Source: CAYZJV01 sp964478945 | Lineage (GTDB): Bacteria > Spirochaetota > Spirochaetia > Sphaerochaetales > Sphaerochaetaceae | DNA: 47,432 nucleotides | Reading direction: 5' to 3' | Assembly: GCA_964478945.1 (NCBI GenBank) | Contig: CAYZJV010000016.1 | Coordinates: forward strand, 1-47,432 | Shown: in pieces, positions 7,960-16,849 of the stretch | Position numbering within the stretch: the stretch's first letter is position 1 | How the letters are laid out: each line of letters opens with the position of its first letter | Translations under genes and position numbers: made by a program | Notes under the pieces: generated by a model | Seen by the model: only the letters and a program-made list of their open reading frames with translations | What the model was told of the DNA's origin: nothing | Databases searched by the model: none

Positions 7960-9359
7960 TCTCAGCACCTCCCCACTTGGCAGTGGAAACCAAAAAGGAA
8001 TTTTTATCCAAATTGTTGCTTCTCGCCTTCCCCATCATGTTGCAGAACCTGTTGGTCTCCTCGGTATCCTTCATCGACACCGTGATGATCGGAATGGTGG
8101 GAGAGGAAGCGATAGCAGCTGTAGGACTGGCGAACCAGATGTTCTTCCTCATCACCCTCTTCTTTTTTGGCGTCAGCAGTGGTGGAGCGATCTTCGTAGC
8201 ACAGTATTGGGGTGCCCAGGATCGCCCGGCTATGCACAAGGTGATGGGAATAGCGCTGCTGTTGAGCATCTCTGGAGCACTTGTCAGCACCATCGTCTCC
8301 ATAGTGATTCCCAATACGATCATGGGAATCTTCACCGAGGACATCGCGGTGGTCTCCAGAGGAAAAGAATACCTGGTGGTGGTGGCGGTAAGTTACCTTT
8401 TCACCGCAGTGGTGATGGTCTATTCCTCGTCACTGAGAAGCACCGGTGATGCAAAGACTCCACTGTATACATCCATTCTCTCCATGAGTCTCAACGTCGT
8501 GCTGAACTATCTTCTCATTCTAGGAAAATTCGGATTCCCGCGGCTTGAGGTAAAGGGAGCAGCCTTGGCGACAGTCATATCCCGGGGAATCGAGATGGTG
8601 TTGTTGTTGGCCATCGTCTATGGCAAGAAGAGGGCTGTGGCGGCACCTTTGCACCGCTTGGTGGGTTTCGATGGGACGATGGTGAAGAAATACTTCATCA
8701 CGTGTCTTCCCGTGATACTCAATGAAATGTTCTGGTCACTTGGAATGACCACCTACAAGATCGCCTTTTCCCGTATGGGAATGGAGGTGATCGCTTCGGT
8801 GAATGTGAGCGAAGCCATCCAAAACCTCTTCTTTGTGGTGCTCATGGGAATCAGCAATTCAAGTGCGATCATGATCGGCAACAGGATCGGAGAGAATCGA
8901 ATCGATATGGCGACACTTTACGCAACCAGACTGTTGAGGATAGGACTGTTCACAGGGGCTCTTCTGGGAGGAGCATTGGCCTTCTTGTCACCATGGCTTC
9001 CCATTCCATTCAACCTCAGCCCCACCGTCGGTCTCATGACCACCAGATCACTACTTACCTTGGGGCTGCTCATTCCCATCAAGGCCTACAACATGGTGTT
9101 GGTGGTGGGAGTATTGAGGTCGGGAGGCGACACCCGTTTCTCCATGTTCGCCGAGCTCGCTGGGGTATGGTTGATTGGAGTTCCGTGCGCCTTCATCGGA
9201 GCATTGGTGCTCCATATGCCGATCCACTACCTTTATCTCTTTGTGGGATTGGAGGAAGCCTTCAAATTCGTGGTTGGGATGATCCGTGTGAAGAGTGGAA
9301 AGTGGATCAACCGACTTACCGATGACGAACCCCCGCTGTTGCGACAGAGTCCGGCTTGA
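7956..9359 (+). CDS. MATE family multidrug/Na+ efflux transporter
   Basis: A 467-aa inner-membrane protein with about 12 hydrophobic segments. The N-terminal block (LLLLAFPIMLQNLL, then SFIDTVMIGMVGEEAIAAVGLANQ) is typical of MATE transporters (NorM/DinF superfamily), which export drugs or metabolites using a Na+ or H+ gradient. The two halves repeat the same pattern (second half begins near FITCLPVILNEMFWSLGMTTY). The start codon overlaps the ygiQ stop, so the two genes are probably co-transcribed. The substrate cannot be predicted. Confidence 0.93.
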   Translation: MISAPPHLAVETKKEFLSKLLLLAFPIMLQNLLVSSVSFIDTVMIGMVGEEAIAAVGLANQMFFLITLFFFGVSSGGAIFVAQYWGAQDRPAMHKVMGIALLLSISGALVSTIVSIVIPNTIMGIFTEDIAVVSRGKEYLVVVAVSYLFTAVVMVYSSSLRSTGDAKTPLYTSILSMSLNVVLNYLLILGKFGFPRLEVKGAALATVISRGIEMVLLLAIVYGKKRAVAAPLHRLVGFDGTMVKKYFITCLPVILNEMFWSLGMTTYKIAFSRMGMEVIASVNVSEAIQNLFFVVLMGISNSSAIMIGNRIGENRIDMATLYATRLLRIGLFTGALLGGALAFLSPWLPIPFNLSPTVGLMTTRSLLTLGLLIPIKAYNMVLVVGVLRSGGDTRFSMFAELAGVWLIGVPCAFIGALVLHMPIHYLYLFVGLEEAFKFVVGMIRVKSGKWINRLTDDEPPLLRQSPA

Positions 9360-9405
9360 CCGCTTCATCGGCCCCTCGTATATTCTAAGCAATAGGGGGC
9401 CAGAT

Positions 9406-10614
9406 ATGGGAACCACGGTACTTACAAATGCCACAGTGATAACCGGTTCCGCGAAGCTTCCCAGCTGCGGTCTGTTCATGGACGCCGATGGGAATATCGG
9501 GGACATCTTCAATATGAAACGCTTCGCACAGAAGCAATTCCCGAAAGGGACCGAAGTGATCGATGTGAAGGGGGCGTATGTTGCACCGGGCTTCATCGAC
9601 ACCCATATCCATGGAATAGGTGGATTCGGAACCGAAGACGCCACTGTGGATTCCATCCTGGGCATGTCGAAACGTCTTGCCGATTTTGGAGTCACCGGAT
9701 TCTTCCCCACCGTCTATACCGATACCGAAGAGAGGATGATCGCATCCACCGAAGCGATTGTGGAGGCGATCGGAGAGGAAGAGGGAGCCGAAATACTCGG
9801 CATCCATCTGGAGGGACCGTTCATCTCTCCGGAACGTCTTGGTGCACAGAATCCCGCTGGAGTGAAGGCGGTGGACTTGCCACTCTTCCATCGTTTGGTG
9901 GCAGCGGGAAAAGGCCATGTCACTTGTATGACAGTAGCCCCAGAACTAAAAGGGATGAGAGAATTGGCCCTTACAGCAATTAAAGAGGGCATCGTTTTGC
10001 TGGCAGGACACACCAACGCCACCTATGAGAACATCATAGAGGGAATGCAGGTCGGAATCCTACACTCAACCCACTTCTTCAATGCGATGAGCCGTTTGCA
10101 CCAACGGAACCCAGGTACGGTGGGGGCGATCCTCATAGAACAGGACATGCAATGTGAAGTGATTGCCGATGGCGTGCACGTCCATCGCGATCTTGTGAAA
10201 CTCCTGCTGAAGGACAAGCAGGTGAGAAACGTGGTGCTCGTCACCGATTCCTTGAAACCCACCAAGCAGGAAACGACACCCCTGCTTGCAAATGAAGAAC
10301 CGGTGCTGCTGGGACCCGACGGAGCGTTCCACAAAGTGACCGACGACACCATCATGGGTTCCGCACTCACGATGCTTGAGGGAGTGCGGAATCTCGTATC
10401 TTGGGAGGTACCCGTCGAGTCGGCGATTCAGATGGCCACATCCAATCCGGCCAGGATTTATGATCTTTCAATGATGGGTCGTCTCATCCCGGGATATCTT
10501 GCCAATATCGTCGTGTTCGATGAGGACTTCGATGTGAAGGGACTCTTCATTCGGGGAAAACAGATCAGAAACAATTTCAACCATAGCCAACCGAATCCAG
10601 GAGGAACCGCATGA
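9406..10614 (+). CDS. nagA: N-acetylglucosamine-6-phosphate deacetylase
   Basis: Amidohydrolase of 402 aa that removes the acetyl group from GlcNAc-6-phosphate in amino-sugar catabolism and cell-wall recycling. Visible motifs are metal-site DTHIHGIGG, HLEGPFISPERLG, GHTNATYENI, STHFFNAMSRLHQR and VTDSLKPT, in the family order. The open frame extends back into the MATE gene; ATG 9406 is chosen because it follows a G-rich ribosome site (GGGGG, 6 bases away) and gives the expected N-terminus with the short beta-sandwich. The stop overlaps the pepD start (ATGA). No nagB is adjacent. Confidence 0.93.
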   Translation: MGTTVLTNATVITGSAKLPSCGLFMDADGNIGDIFNMKRFAQKQFPKGTEVIDVKGAYVAPGFIDTHIHGIGGFGTEDATVDSILGMSKRLADFGVTGFFPTVYTDTEERMIASTEAIVEAIGEEEGAEILGIHLEGPFISPERLGAQNPAGVKAVDLPLFHRLVAAGKGHVTCMTVAPELKGMRELALTAIKEGIVLLAGHTNATYENIIEGMQVGILHSTHFFNAMSRLHQRNPGTVGAILIEQDMQCEVIADGVHVHRDLVKLLLKDKQVRNVVLVTDSLKPTKQETTPLLANEEPVLLGPDGAFHKVTDDTIMGSALTMLEGVRNLVSWEVPVESAIQMATSNPARIYDLSMMGRLIPGYLANIVVFDEDFDVKGLFIRGKQIRNNFNHSQPNPGGTA

Positions 10615-12089
10615 GTGCATCCCGAAACACTTCCAACAAGGCCTTGGAGGGTCTTCGTCCAGAACGTCTTTGGAATTATTTTCTCGACATCTCGAACATA
10701 CCCAGGGAGTCGGGTAATGAAGAGGGGGTTCGCCAGTACCTCATCTCATTCGCAGAACAACATGGATTTGAACATCATGTGGATACTTCAGGAAATGTGA
10801 TATTGAAGGCTCCGGCAACCAAAGGCATGGAACAGGTCCCTCCACTTGCTCTGCAAGGACACATGGATATGGTATGTGTGAAGGACGAAGACGTACACCA
10901 CGATTTCGCCAAAGATCCCATCACTTTGGTGCGTGAGGGAGACTGGCTCTCAGCCGATGGAACCACCTTGGGAGCCGACAATGGGATCGCCATCGCACTT
11001 ATCCTCGACCTCTTCACCGATGAAAAGGCACAACACGGTCCGCTGGAAGCGATCTTCACCGTATCCGAGGAGACCGGACTCGAAGGAGCTTTCGGACTCG
11101 ACCCCTCTCTTGTCCAGAGCAGGAAGATGCTCAACTTGGACAGCGAGGAGGAGGGAGTCTTCTACATCGGATGTGCCGGTGGTGTGGAAGTGAGGGGAAC
11201 CGTCCCTTTTAAAACAGAACTTGTCGATGAGAACGAGACTTCGTTCACTTTGACCGTGGACGGTTTGAAAGGAGGTCACAGCGGAGGAGAAATCCACACA
11301 CAACGTGCCAATGCGATACAGGTCATGGCCCGTATCCTACGCAAGATCGCCGATCGGACGGACTTGCGTCTTGCAAGAATTTCAGGAGGAACCAAACGTA
11401 ATGTGATTCCCAGTGTGTGCAAAGCTTCGATCACGGTTCCCAAAGCGGCGGTCGATGGGATTGGCGAGCTGGTCGAAACCATTCACAAGGAAATCAAGAA
11501 GGAGTATGCCCAGTCCGATCCCGATCTGAAGGTTACCCTTTCGCAGCCCGAAACCTCTGTTCATGAGGCGCCTTCGGTCAACACCTCCCTCGCAATGGTG
11601 AATGCACTCTTCCTCGCTCCCCATGGAGTGGAGAGAATGAGCATGACGATAGAGGGAATCGTCGAAACCTCCAGCAATCTTGCGGTGATCGACACCATCG
11701 GCAAGACCTTCACTTTGATCACAAGCCATCGTTCCTCTCTGATGTCGGGAAGGGATATGGTTGCCAAGAGGGCTGTATTGGCCTTCGAAACCGCTGGAGC
11801 GAAGTGCACTTTGGAGAATCCCTATCCAGCATGGACACCGGATCCCTCTTCCGCATTGGCCAAGTTTTGTGCCGAAGCCTGGGAAAAGGAGATGGGAGAA
11901 AAAGCCGAAGTCACCGCGATTCATGCGGGACTCGAGTGCGGCATCATCAACTCTCTGGTGGAGGGTATGGATTCTGTATCACTTGGTCCAAACCTGCACG
12001 ATGTCCATTCCACCAAGGAGAGGGTAAGCATTTCATCCACCGCAAGGATAGCGAATTTCCTACGACGATTGTGCCCCACCATTCGGTAA
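10611..12089 (+). CDS. pepD: Beta-Ala-His dipeptidase / aminoacyl-histidine dipeptidase (M20)
   Basis: Cytosolic zinc peptidase of 492 aa, close to PepD length (about 485). Metal-ligand blocks are visible in order: LQGHMDMVC, LGADNGIAIAL, VSEETGLEGAFGLD, LNLDSEEEGVFYIG and a C-terminal NLHDVHS. The lid domain is signalled by GGHSGGEIHTQRANA and SGGTKRNVIPS. PepD cleaves Xaa-His and other dipeptides. The ATG lies in the nagA stop, implying coupled translation. The gene ends at a strong hairpin shared with the convergent flavodiiron gene. Confidence 0.95.
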   Translation: MSASRNTSNKALEGLRPERLWNYFLDISNIPRESGNEEGVRQYLISFAEQHGFEHHVDTSGNVILKAPATKGMEQVPPLALQGHMDMVCVKDEDVHHDFAKDPITLVREGDWLSADGTTLGADNGIAIALILDLFTDEKAQHGPLEAIFTVSEETGLEGAFGLDPSLVQSRKMLNLDSEEEGVFYIGCAGGVEVRGTVPFKTELVDENETSFTLTVDGLKGGHSGGEIHTQRANAIQVMARILRKIADRTDLRLARISGGTKRNVIPSVCKASITVPKAAVDGIGELVETIHKEIKKEYAQSDPDLKVTLSQPETSVHEAPSVNTSLAMVNALFLAPHGVERMSMTIEGIVETSSNLAVIDTIGKTFTLITSHRSSLMSGRDMVAKRAVLAFETAGAKCTLENPYPAWTPDPSSALAKFCAEAWEKEMGEKAEVTAIHAGLECGIINSLVEGMDSVSLGPNLHDVHSTKERVSISSTARIANFLRRLCPTIR

Positions 12090-12097
12090 AGGCAACT

Positions 12098-12129
12098 GGG
12101 CCGGACCGCTTGTTGACAAGATCCGGCCC
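12098..12129. terminator. Hairpin between convergent pepD and flavodiiron genes
   Basis: GGGCCGGA (12098-12105) pairs with TCCGGCCC (12122-12129), and the inner CTTG/CAAG closes a 4-base loop. It sits between two convergent stop codons and could serve both strands. Neither side has a long T run, so termination may need a factor. Confidence 0.6.
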
Positions 12130-12137
12130 GCAAGCAA

Positions 12138-13352
12138 TCATTTCCAGTCCTTGACACTCTTCGCAAGAGCTTTTGCGGTCTCAATGATCTTGTTCTTGTC
12201 CGCTTCCGATGCAGATCCTTGATACTCCACCACTCCAAGGCAATCCCATTTCAGCGATTCCACAAAGGGATCGAATTGCTTCTGGGCTCCACCTGACCAG
12301 CCGAAGGATCCGTACCGCATGACCTTCCTATTATTCACATGGCTACGATCGAGGATATCCAGGATGTGGTACATGGGAGGGAACATCCGGTATTCATAGG
12401 TCGGCATGCCGATCACCAATCCACTGGACCTCCAGGCCGAAGCGAGCACATGGGAGGCATGCTCGGCCGGAACTTCATGCAGGTGCACCTTCACACCCTC
12501 CTCTTCGATCGCCTGTTTGATCACGGGAACCATCGCAGCGGTGTTGCCATACATGCTGCTCCATACGAACGTGATCTCAGGCTCCGCGGGTCCGTTCATA
12601 TAACCGGCGAGACGACCATAGAGTCCTATGACTTTGGCAGGATCCTTGCGCCACACGATACCATGGCTGGGTGCAACCATCTTGATATCCAACGGGGAGA
12701 GTTTCTGGATCCCCCGGGTTACGAATTGACTGAACGATGAGACGATGTTGGCGTAATACCGCTCCGTTTCGGGAATGAGCAAATCCCATTCTTCCTTCGT
12801 CAATTCGTCATCGAAACAATGGTCATACTGTCCGAACGAGCCGAAGGCATCGCATGAAAAAAGGATACCGTCTTCAGGGACATAGGTCATCATCGTTTCA
12901 GGCCAGTGGATATTGGGAGTCTCCTCGAACACCAGAGTCTTGCCTCCGAGATCGATCTTGTCACCGGATGCGACCGCCTGTACATTCTCCTCCACCTTAT
13001 AAAAGGCCTTCACCAATGGAACCGCCTTCTTGGTGCAGAGGATCTTCATATGCGGATTCTTCCTGCACAACTGCCCCAAAGAGCCTGTATGGTCGGGTTC
13101 CATATGGTTGAGCACAAGGTAATCGATATCCTTGAACGAGAGATGGAGGCTCTCCAATTGATGTTCCACTTCATCGACAGCACCTTCCCAGTCCTTCACC
13201 AGATCGATGAACGCAGTCGCTTTGGTTCCCTGGACCACATAGGAGTTCAGCAATACTCCATGCTCTATCGGCCAAATGCCTTCGAATAGATCCCTACTCC
13301 CTATACGTGCATATACCCGATGCACACCTGTTGCCAATCGATTGGGTTTCAT
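12138..13352 (-). CDS. Flavodiiron protein (FprA-type O2/NO reductase)
   Basis: A 404-aa flavodiiron protein that reduces O2 to water and/or NO to N2O in anaerobes. The metallo-beta-lactamase-like domain has the diiron ligand set NHMEPDHTGSL, plus FSCDAFGSFG and a later APSHG. The C-terminal flavodoxin domain begins near TFVWSSMYGNTAAMV (FMN phosphate loop). ATG 13352 is preferred over an upstream in-frame start because AGGAGG lies 6 bases before it. It stands alone between a hairpin and a divergent or tandem neighbour. The electron donor (rubredoxin or another carrier) is not encoded nearby. It suggests an anaerobe that meets oxygen. Confidence 0.93.
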   Translation of the reverse strand: MKPNRLATGVHRVYARIGSRDLFEGIWPIEHGVLLNSYVVQGTKATAFIDLVKDWEGAVDEVEHQLESLHLSFKDIDYLVLNHMEPDHTGSLGQLCRKNPHMKILCTKKAVPLVKAFYKVEENVQAVASGDKIDLGGKTLVFEETPNIHWPETMMTYVPEDGILFSCDAFGSFGQYDHCFDDELTKEEWDLLIPETERYYANIVSSFSQFVTRGIQKLSPLDIKMVAPSHGIVWRKDPAKVIGLYGRLAGYMNGPAEPEITFVWSSMYGNTAAMVPVIKQAIEEEGVKVHLHEVPAEHASHVLASAWRSSGLVIGMPTYEYRMFPPMYHILDILDRSHVNNRKVMRYGSFGWSGGAQKQFDPFVESLKWDCLGVVEYQGSASEADKNKIIETAKALAKSVKDWK

Positions 13353-13413
13353 ATGTCCTCCTACATTACGATACATTCAATTTATAGCACAAATTATGAT
13401 GACTTGGTAGATT

Positions 13414-14136
13414 TCACAAGGAGGATGCCCTGATTCTCAACTCGGAGAGTCGCTTTTGACGTTCACGCCATGAGGGCATGTGGCGTTCCAAGAGACGTTT
13501 GAATTCCACTCCATGGTTGAAATGCAACAGATGTGCCGTCTCATGCAGTGCCAGGTAATCGACCAATTCCAACGGCAATACCAGCGACCTCAGGGCGAAT
13601 CGCAACTCACCTGAATGGGAACAACTTCCCCATCGCTTGGGAAACGGAGCGATATCGACAAGTACGGAAGCATGGAATCCCAATTCGGCGATCCACGCGG
13701 ACACCAACCGTTCGTAGAGTGCGGTTCCCTCTTTCCTGTACCACATTTCGATCGCCCGTTTCACTGCCATTTCCTTTGCATTCGCGGGAGCGGAAACCAT
13801 CAAGGTACTTCCTTCTCTTGTACAGGTGGTTCTTTTCACCTGCTTGTGGGAGAGCTCCAACTTAAGTTGTTCTCCAAGGAAAAGGAACACATCCCCCGTT
13901 TGGAAGGTATGGATTGGCAACCGCTTGGGCAATTTGTCCACGAATTCAAGCTTCTCTTCAATCCATCCGATGTGATCCTCCACAAATTTGCGGATACGCT
14001 TGGATGCGGTACGGGAAGGAACGGATACGACGACTTGCGCTTCATCGGTGATCTTGAGCTGCATTCGTCGCCTGCGGTTGCTCCGTACCACCAAATACTG
14101 TACTTTGCCTGAGGTTTCCACTACACTGTCTCCCAT
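13414..14136 (-). CDS. YgjP-like/SprT-like metallopeptidase (DUF45)
   Basis: A 240-aa protein of the YgjP (DUF45) metal-dependent hydrolase family. It has the N-terminal block of basic residues SNRRRRMQLKI (19-29), WGSCS (169-173), and the zinc-binding HETAH (198-202) followed by His 208. The family is often found encoded near restriction or housekeeping genes and its substrate is unknown. The ATG (14136) follows a weak AAGGGA site. It overlaps by two bases the start codon of the divergent gene at 14135, so each promoter must lie in the other gene. Confidence 0.88.
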   Translation of the reverse strand: MGDSVVETSGKVQYLVVRSNRRRRMQLKITDEAQVVVSVPSRTASKRIRKFVEDHIGWIEEKLEFVDKLPKRLPIHTFQTGDVFLFLGEQLKLELSHKQVKRTTCTREGSTLMVSAPANAKEMAVKRAIEMWYRKEGTALYERLVSAWIAELGFHASVLVDIAPFPKRWGSCSHSGELRFALRSLVLPLELVDYLALHETAHLLHFNHGVEFKRLLERHMPSWRERQKRLSELRIRASSL

Positions 14137-14569
14137 GAAATTATCCCTTCAGCAGCCAATTCAGTATACACGAAACCTGCCATTGCAAGTAGGTTCCTGC
14201 AGTGAAGCCTTCGATCGATTGCACGCTCTCCTGAAGGAATTCCCCCTAGGTGCCGAGGCCTGTATCGTGTGTGAAGCGATCATGACCGACGACCTGTGCC
14301 GAATAGAATACATCCAGAGCGTATACACGGAACCGGAGGAAAAGGATGTCCGAATCCTTTCAATTCCTGCGGGGACATACCTTTTTGAACAGCTGCGATT
14401 TCCCCCATCCAACGGAGCCGGGCTGATCCCGTTGCTCAATCGCTTCGCAACATCTTCCCTCAATTCAATCGATCATAGACAGCAACTCTTCGTCAGACTC
14501 TATAAAGAAGGTCCCTTTGCCATCGTGGTCCAAATCCTTGCCCCCCTCACCCATACCATAGGGGAATGA
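14135..14569 (+). CDS. Hypothetical protein
   Basis: A 144-aa soluble protein I do not recognise. It reads like a real protein, with mixed alpha/beta composition and few low-complexity stretches (for example ACIVCEAIMTDDLCRIEYI and LFVRLYKEGPFAIVVQIL). ATG 14135 shares two bases with the start of the divergent metallopeptidase gene. No ribosome site precedes it; a -10-like TACACT ends 7 bases upstream (14122-14127), though the -35 is poor. The 3' end overlaps the convergent LysO-type gene by 23 bases. The open frame continues upstream inside the metallopeptidase gene, but that part is taken as a shadow. Confidence 0.6.
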   Translation: MKLSLQQPIQYTRNLPLQVGSCSEAFDRLHALLKEFPLGAEACIVCEAIMTDDLCRIEYIQSVYTEPEEKDVRILSIPAGTYLFEQLRFPPSNGAGLIPLLNRFATSSLNSIDHRQQLFVRLYKEGPFAIVVQILAPLTHTIGE

Positions 14570-15467
14570 GGAATGGTGCGACCAGGGTCATCACCACACC
14601 ATGGGCGATCGAAAGGGGTACCACTGTAGCGCCCAAACTCTTCTTCAGCAAGGGCAATGTGACATCCATGCTCGTCGCTCCAGCAATACTGATTGCCGAA
14701 AAGGATGATTTGGACAGGGTCGCCAACAACGGGATGAGGATGAAGGCCACCGATTCCCTGAACAGGTTGCTGAGGAAGGAGACCGCGCCCAACTTCGGGT
14801 CTCCCAATCCGCTGATGAGGACACCCGAAAGAGAGTACCAACCGAACCCGGAAACCAGTGTCATCGATTGTCGTAGGGAATACTCTGTGACCAAAGGAAT
14901 GGCCAACGCTCCAAGATAGGTCCCCACTATGGTGGAAAGCGGTAGCAGAAACATGATTGGAGACTTCACAAGAGGAAGGAGATTGATCTCATGTTGCACC
15001 ATCTGCATACCCACGATACACAATAGGACATAGAGGACATAGGTGATCATCGAGCCTTCGAACCAAAAAAAGAGATTGGTGGTCAGTGAAACAATGATTC
15101 CCGCCGCCACAATACCAATCATCAGCAGTGGAGTCTTCAATCGATCCCAAGTGATCCTCTGCCGCATATGCTCGGATGCACTTACTCTACGGGAAAGGAG
15201 GAAACCGAGGACCGAAGCCGATATGATACACCCGATGGTGACCAGAACGGTTGAGACCAATGCGTCGAATCCCATCACCATGATCTGTTGTTCGATGTTC
15301 TCGATACCGGCGGTGTTCACACCCATGAGGAACAACAGGGCATAAAGAATGAAATCCATCCCGAAAGCGGTTGCCTTGTGGAAGCGGCCTTTCCCGATAA
15401 GCTTGGCGAACACAGCTCCCAGAGCGAGACTGATGAACAATTGGGTGAGATACCATACCGTCTGCAT
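14547..15467 (-). CDS. lysO: LysO family (DUF340) lysine exporter-like protein
   Basis: A 306-aa inner-membrane protein, close to E. coli LysO (299 aa), with about 8 hydrophobic segments. The conserved C-terminal part shows SGFGWYSLSGVLIS, LSNLFRESVAFILIPLL and AGATSMDVTLPLL, typical of the family, which exports lysine and thialysine in E. coli. The open frame runs upstream antisense to the TraB gene; ATG 15467 is chosen because it gives the natural N-terminus ending in the first membrane helix. It lacks a ribosome site, and a weak TTGAGC/18/TACCTT promoter would put the -10 six bases before the ATG. The substrate is inferred from the family only. Confidence 0.85.
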   Translation of the reverse strand: MQTVWYLTQLFISLALGAVFAKLIGKGRFHKATAFGMDFILYALLFLMGVNTAGIENIEQQIMVMGFDALVSTVLVTIGCIISASVLGFLLSRRVSASEHMRQRITWDRLKTPLLMIGIVAAGIIVSLTTNLFFWFEGSMITYVLYVLLCIVGMQMVQHEINLLPLVKSPIMFLLPLSTIVGTYLGALAIPLVTEYSLRQSMTLVSGFGWYSLSGVLISGLGDPKLGAVSFLSNLFRESVAFILIPLLATLSKSSFSAISIAGATSMDVTLPLLKKSLGATVVPLSIAHGVVMTLVAPFLIPLWYG

Positions 15468-15495
15468 ACCGTTAAGGTAGCCCAAAACTACTCTG

Positions 15496-15524
15496 TTGCT
15501 CAAGGAGACGAATCGGGCTATATT
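15496..15524 (+). promoter_or_regulatory. Promoter of the TraB-family gene
   Basis: TTGCTC (15496-15501), a 17-base spacer and TATATT (15519-15524). The -10 box is good and the -35 moderate. It leaves a short leader containing GGAGG (15536-15540), 6 bases before GTG 15547, so this gene keeps a normal ribosome site, unlike several others in the window. Confidence 0.5.
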
Positions 15525-15546
15525 TGTACAGACTTGGAGGAATACG

Positions 15547-16740
15547 GTGACCATAGAGAGAATCAGCGATACCATGCAACGCATCACATGTGCCGACGGA
15601 AAGGAGATCACCCTTATCGGCACGGCGCATGTATCACAGGACAGTGTTGACGAAGTTGCACGGACAATCGATGAAATCGGTCCCGACAGGATATGCGTCG
15701 AACTCGATTCGGGCCGATACAAATCCAAGACCGAACCCCAAGGATGGGAAAGCCTCGATATTAAGACGATACTCAAGGAGAATAGGGGTTTCCTGATGCT
15801 TGCGAACATGGCCCTCTCCTCCTACCAGAAGAAACTGGGCGAGCAGATGGGAGTGTCTCCCGGTGACGAAATCATGCGGGCCGCACAATTGGCCACAGAA
15901 AGAAACATACCCCTCTCCTTCTGCGACAGGGAAATCCAGGTGACATTCAAGAGGGCCTGGCGACTCTCAAACCTTTGGAACAAACTCAAGCTCATCTCTT
16001 CCCTATTGAACGCAGTCTTCTCCAAAGAGGAGATCAGCAACGAAGAGATCGAACGGTTGAAGGAGACGAATGTACTGCAGTCGATGCTCGACGAGATGGC
16101 AAAGGAATTACCTACGGTGAAAAAGGTTCTGATCGATGAGAGGGACCAATATCTCGCATCCAAGATCTACACCGCCAAAGGATCGAAAATTGTCGCTGTC
16201 GTAGGAGCTGGACATGCCCCGGGGCTTGTCGCACATATGGAAAGATTGGATCGAAACGAAGTCTCTTCAAATGTGGAACCGATCACCACCGTCCCTGCGG
16301 CATCCAAGGCTGGGAAAATCTTTTCCTGGGCGATCGTGGCCGCATTGCTCGGTATCATTGTATTGGGCTTTGTACGATCGGGATGGGACCAGGGACTGGA
16401 AATGTTCCTCTACTGGTTCGGGCTGAACGCATCGCTCACCGGTCTTGCGGCCGTATTGTCTTTGGCACACCCGGTAACCATCATAGTATCCATGGCTGCC
16501 GCACCTGTGACCGCCTTGAGTCCAACACTCGGAGTGGGGATGGTTGCGGGAATACTGGAAGCTACGATGCGGAAACCCAGAGTAATGGATTTTGAACATG
16601 TGTCGGAAGACATCATGCGCTTCAAAGGATGGTTCTCCAATCGGATCATCCATGCCTTGTTCATTTTCATGAGCACCAGCATATTCGCCTCGATCGGAAC
16701 CTTCATTGCCTTCCCTTTGTTGATCAGCAAGCTTGGATGA
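15547..16740 (+). CDS. TraB/PrgY family membrane protein
   Basis: A 397-aa protein with an N-terminal TraB domain (LIGTAHVSQDSVDEV, then CVELDSGRYKSK, and VVGAGHAPGLVAHM before the membrane part) and a C-terminal region of about 4 hydrophobic helices (from about residue 265). Homologues such as enterococcal PrgY reduce the activity of a peptide pheromone, and the fold resembles TIKI-type metalloproteases. GTG 15547 is chosen over ATG 15574 because GGAGG lies 6 bases upstream. The gene diverges from lysO. Its substrate here is unknown. Confidence 0.88.
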   Translation: MTIERISDTMQRITCADGKEITLIGTAHVSQDSVDEVARTIDEIGPDRICVELDSGRYKSKTEPQGWESLDIKTILKENRGFLMLANMALSSYQKKLGEQMGVSPGDEIMRAAQLATERNIPLSFCDREIQVTFKRAWRLSNLWNKLKLISSLLNAVFSKEEISNEEIERLKETNVLQSMLDEMAKELPTVKKVLIDERDQYLASKIYTAKGSKIVAVVGAGHAPGLVAHMERLDRNEVSSNVEPITTVPAASKAGKIFSWAIVAALLGIIVLGFVRSGWDQGLEMFLYWFGLNASLTGLAAVLSLAHPVTIIVSMAAAPVTALSPTLGVGMVAGILEATMRKPRVMDFEHVSEDIMRFKGWFSNRIIHALFIFMSTSIFASIGTFIAFPLLISKLG

Positions 16741-16741
16741 C

Positions 16742-16849
16742 ATTGGTAAGGAAGGCTTACAAATTGGCGAGACATCGTTCTAAAATGATGGAAAACCCTC
16801 CGGAAAAGAGTGCAACTGCAGGTTTTGTTTGTTAGGAGTCCTTACCAAT
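16742..16849. repeat. Long-range inverted repeat at the TraB/radA junction
   Basis: ATTGGTAAGGA (16742-16752) and TCCTTACCAAT (16839-16849) are perfect 11-base inverted repeats separated by 86 bases. The second arm lies in the last codons of radA. The first arm can alternatively fold locally (GTAAG 16746-16750 with CTTAC 16756-16760). It may act as a transcript-end structure between convergent genes. Confidence 0.5.

Noticed and set aside
15468..15809. Upstream extension of the lysO frame
   Set aside because: Antisense to the TraB gene; the LysO-length protein begins at 15467.
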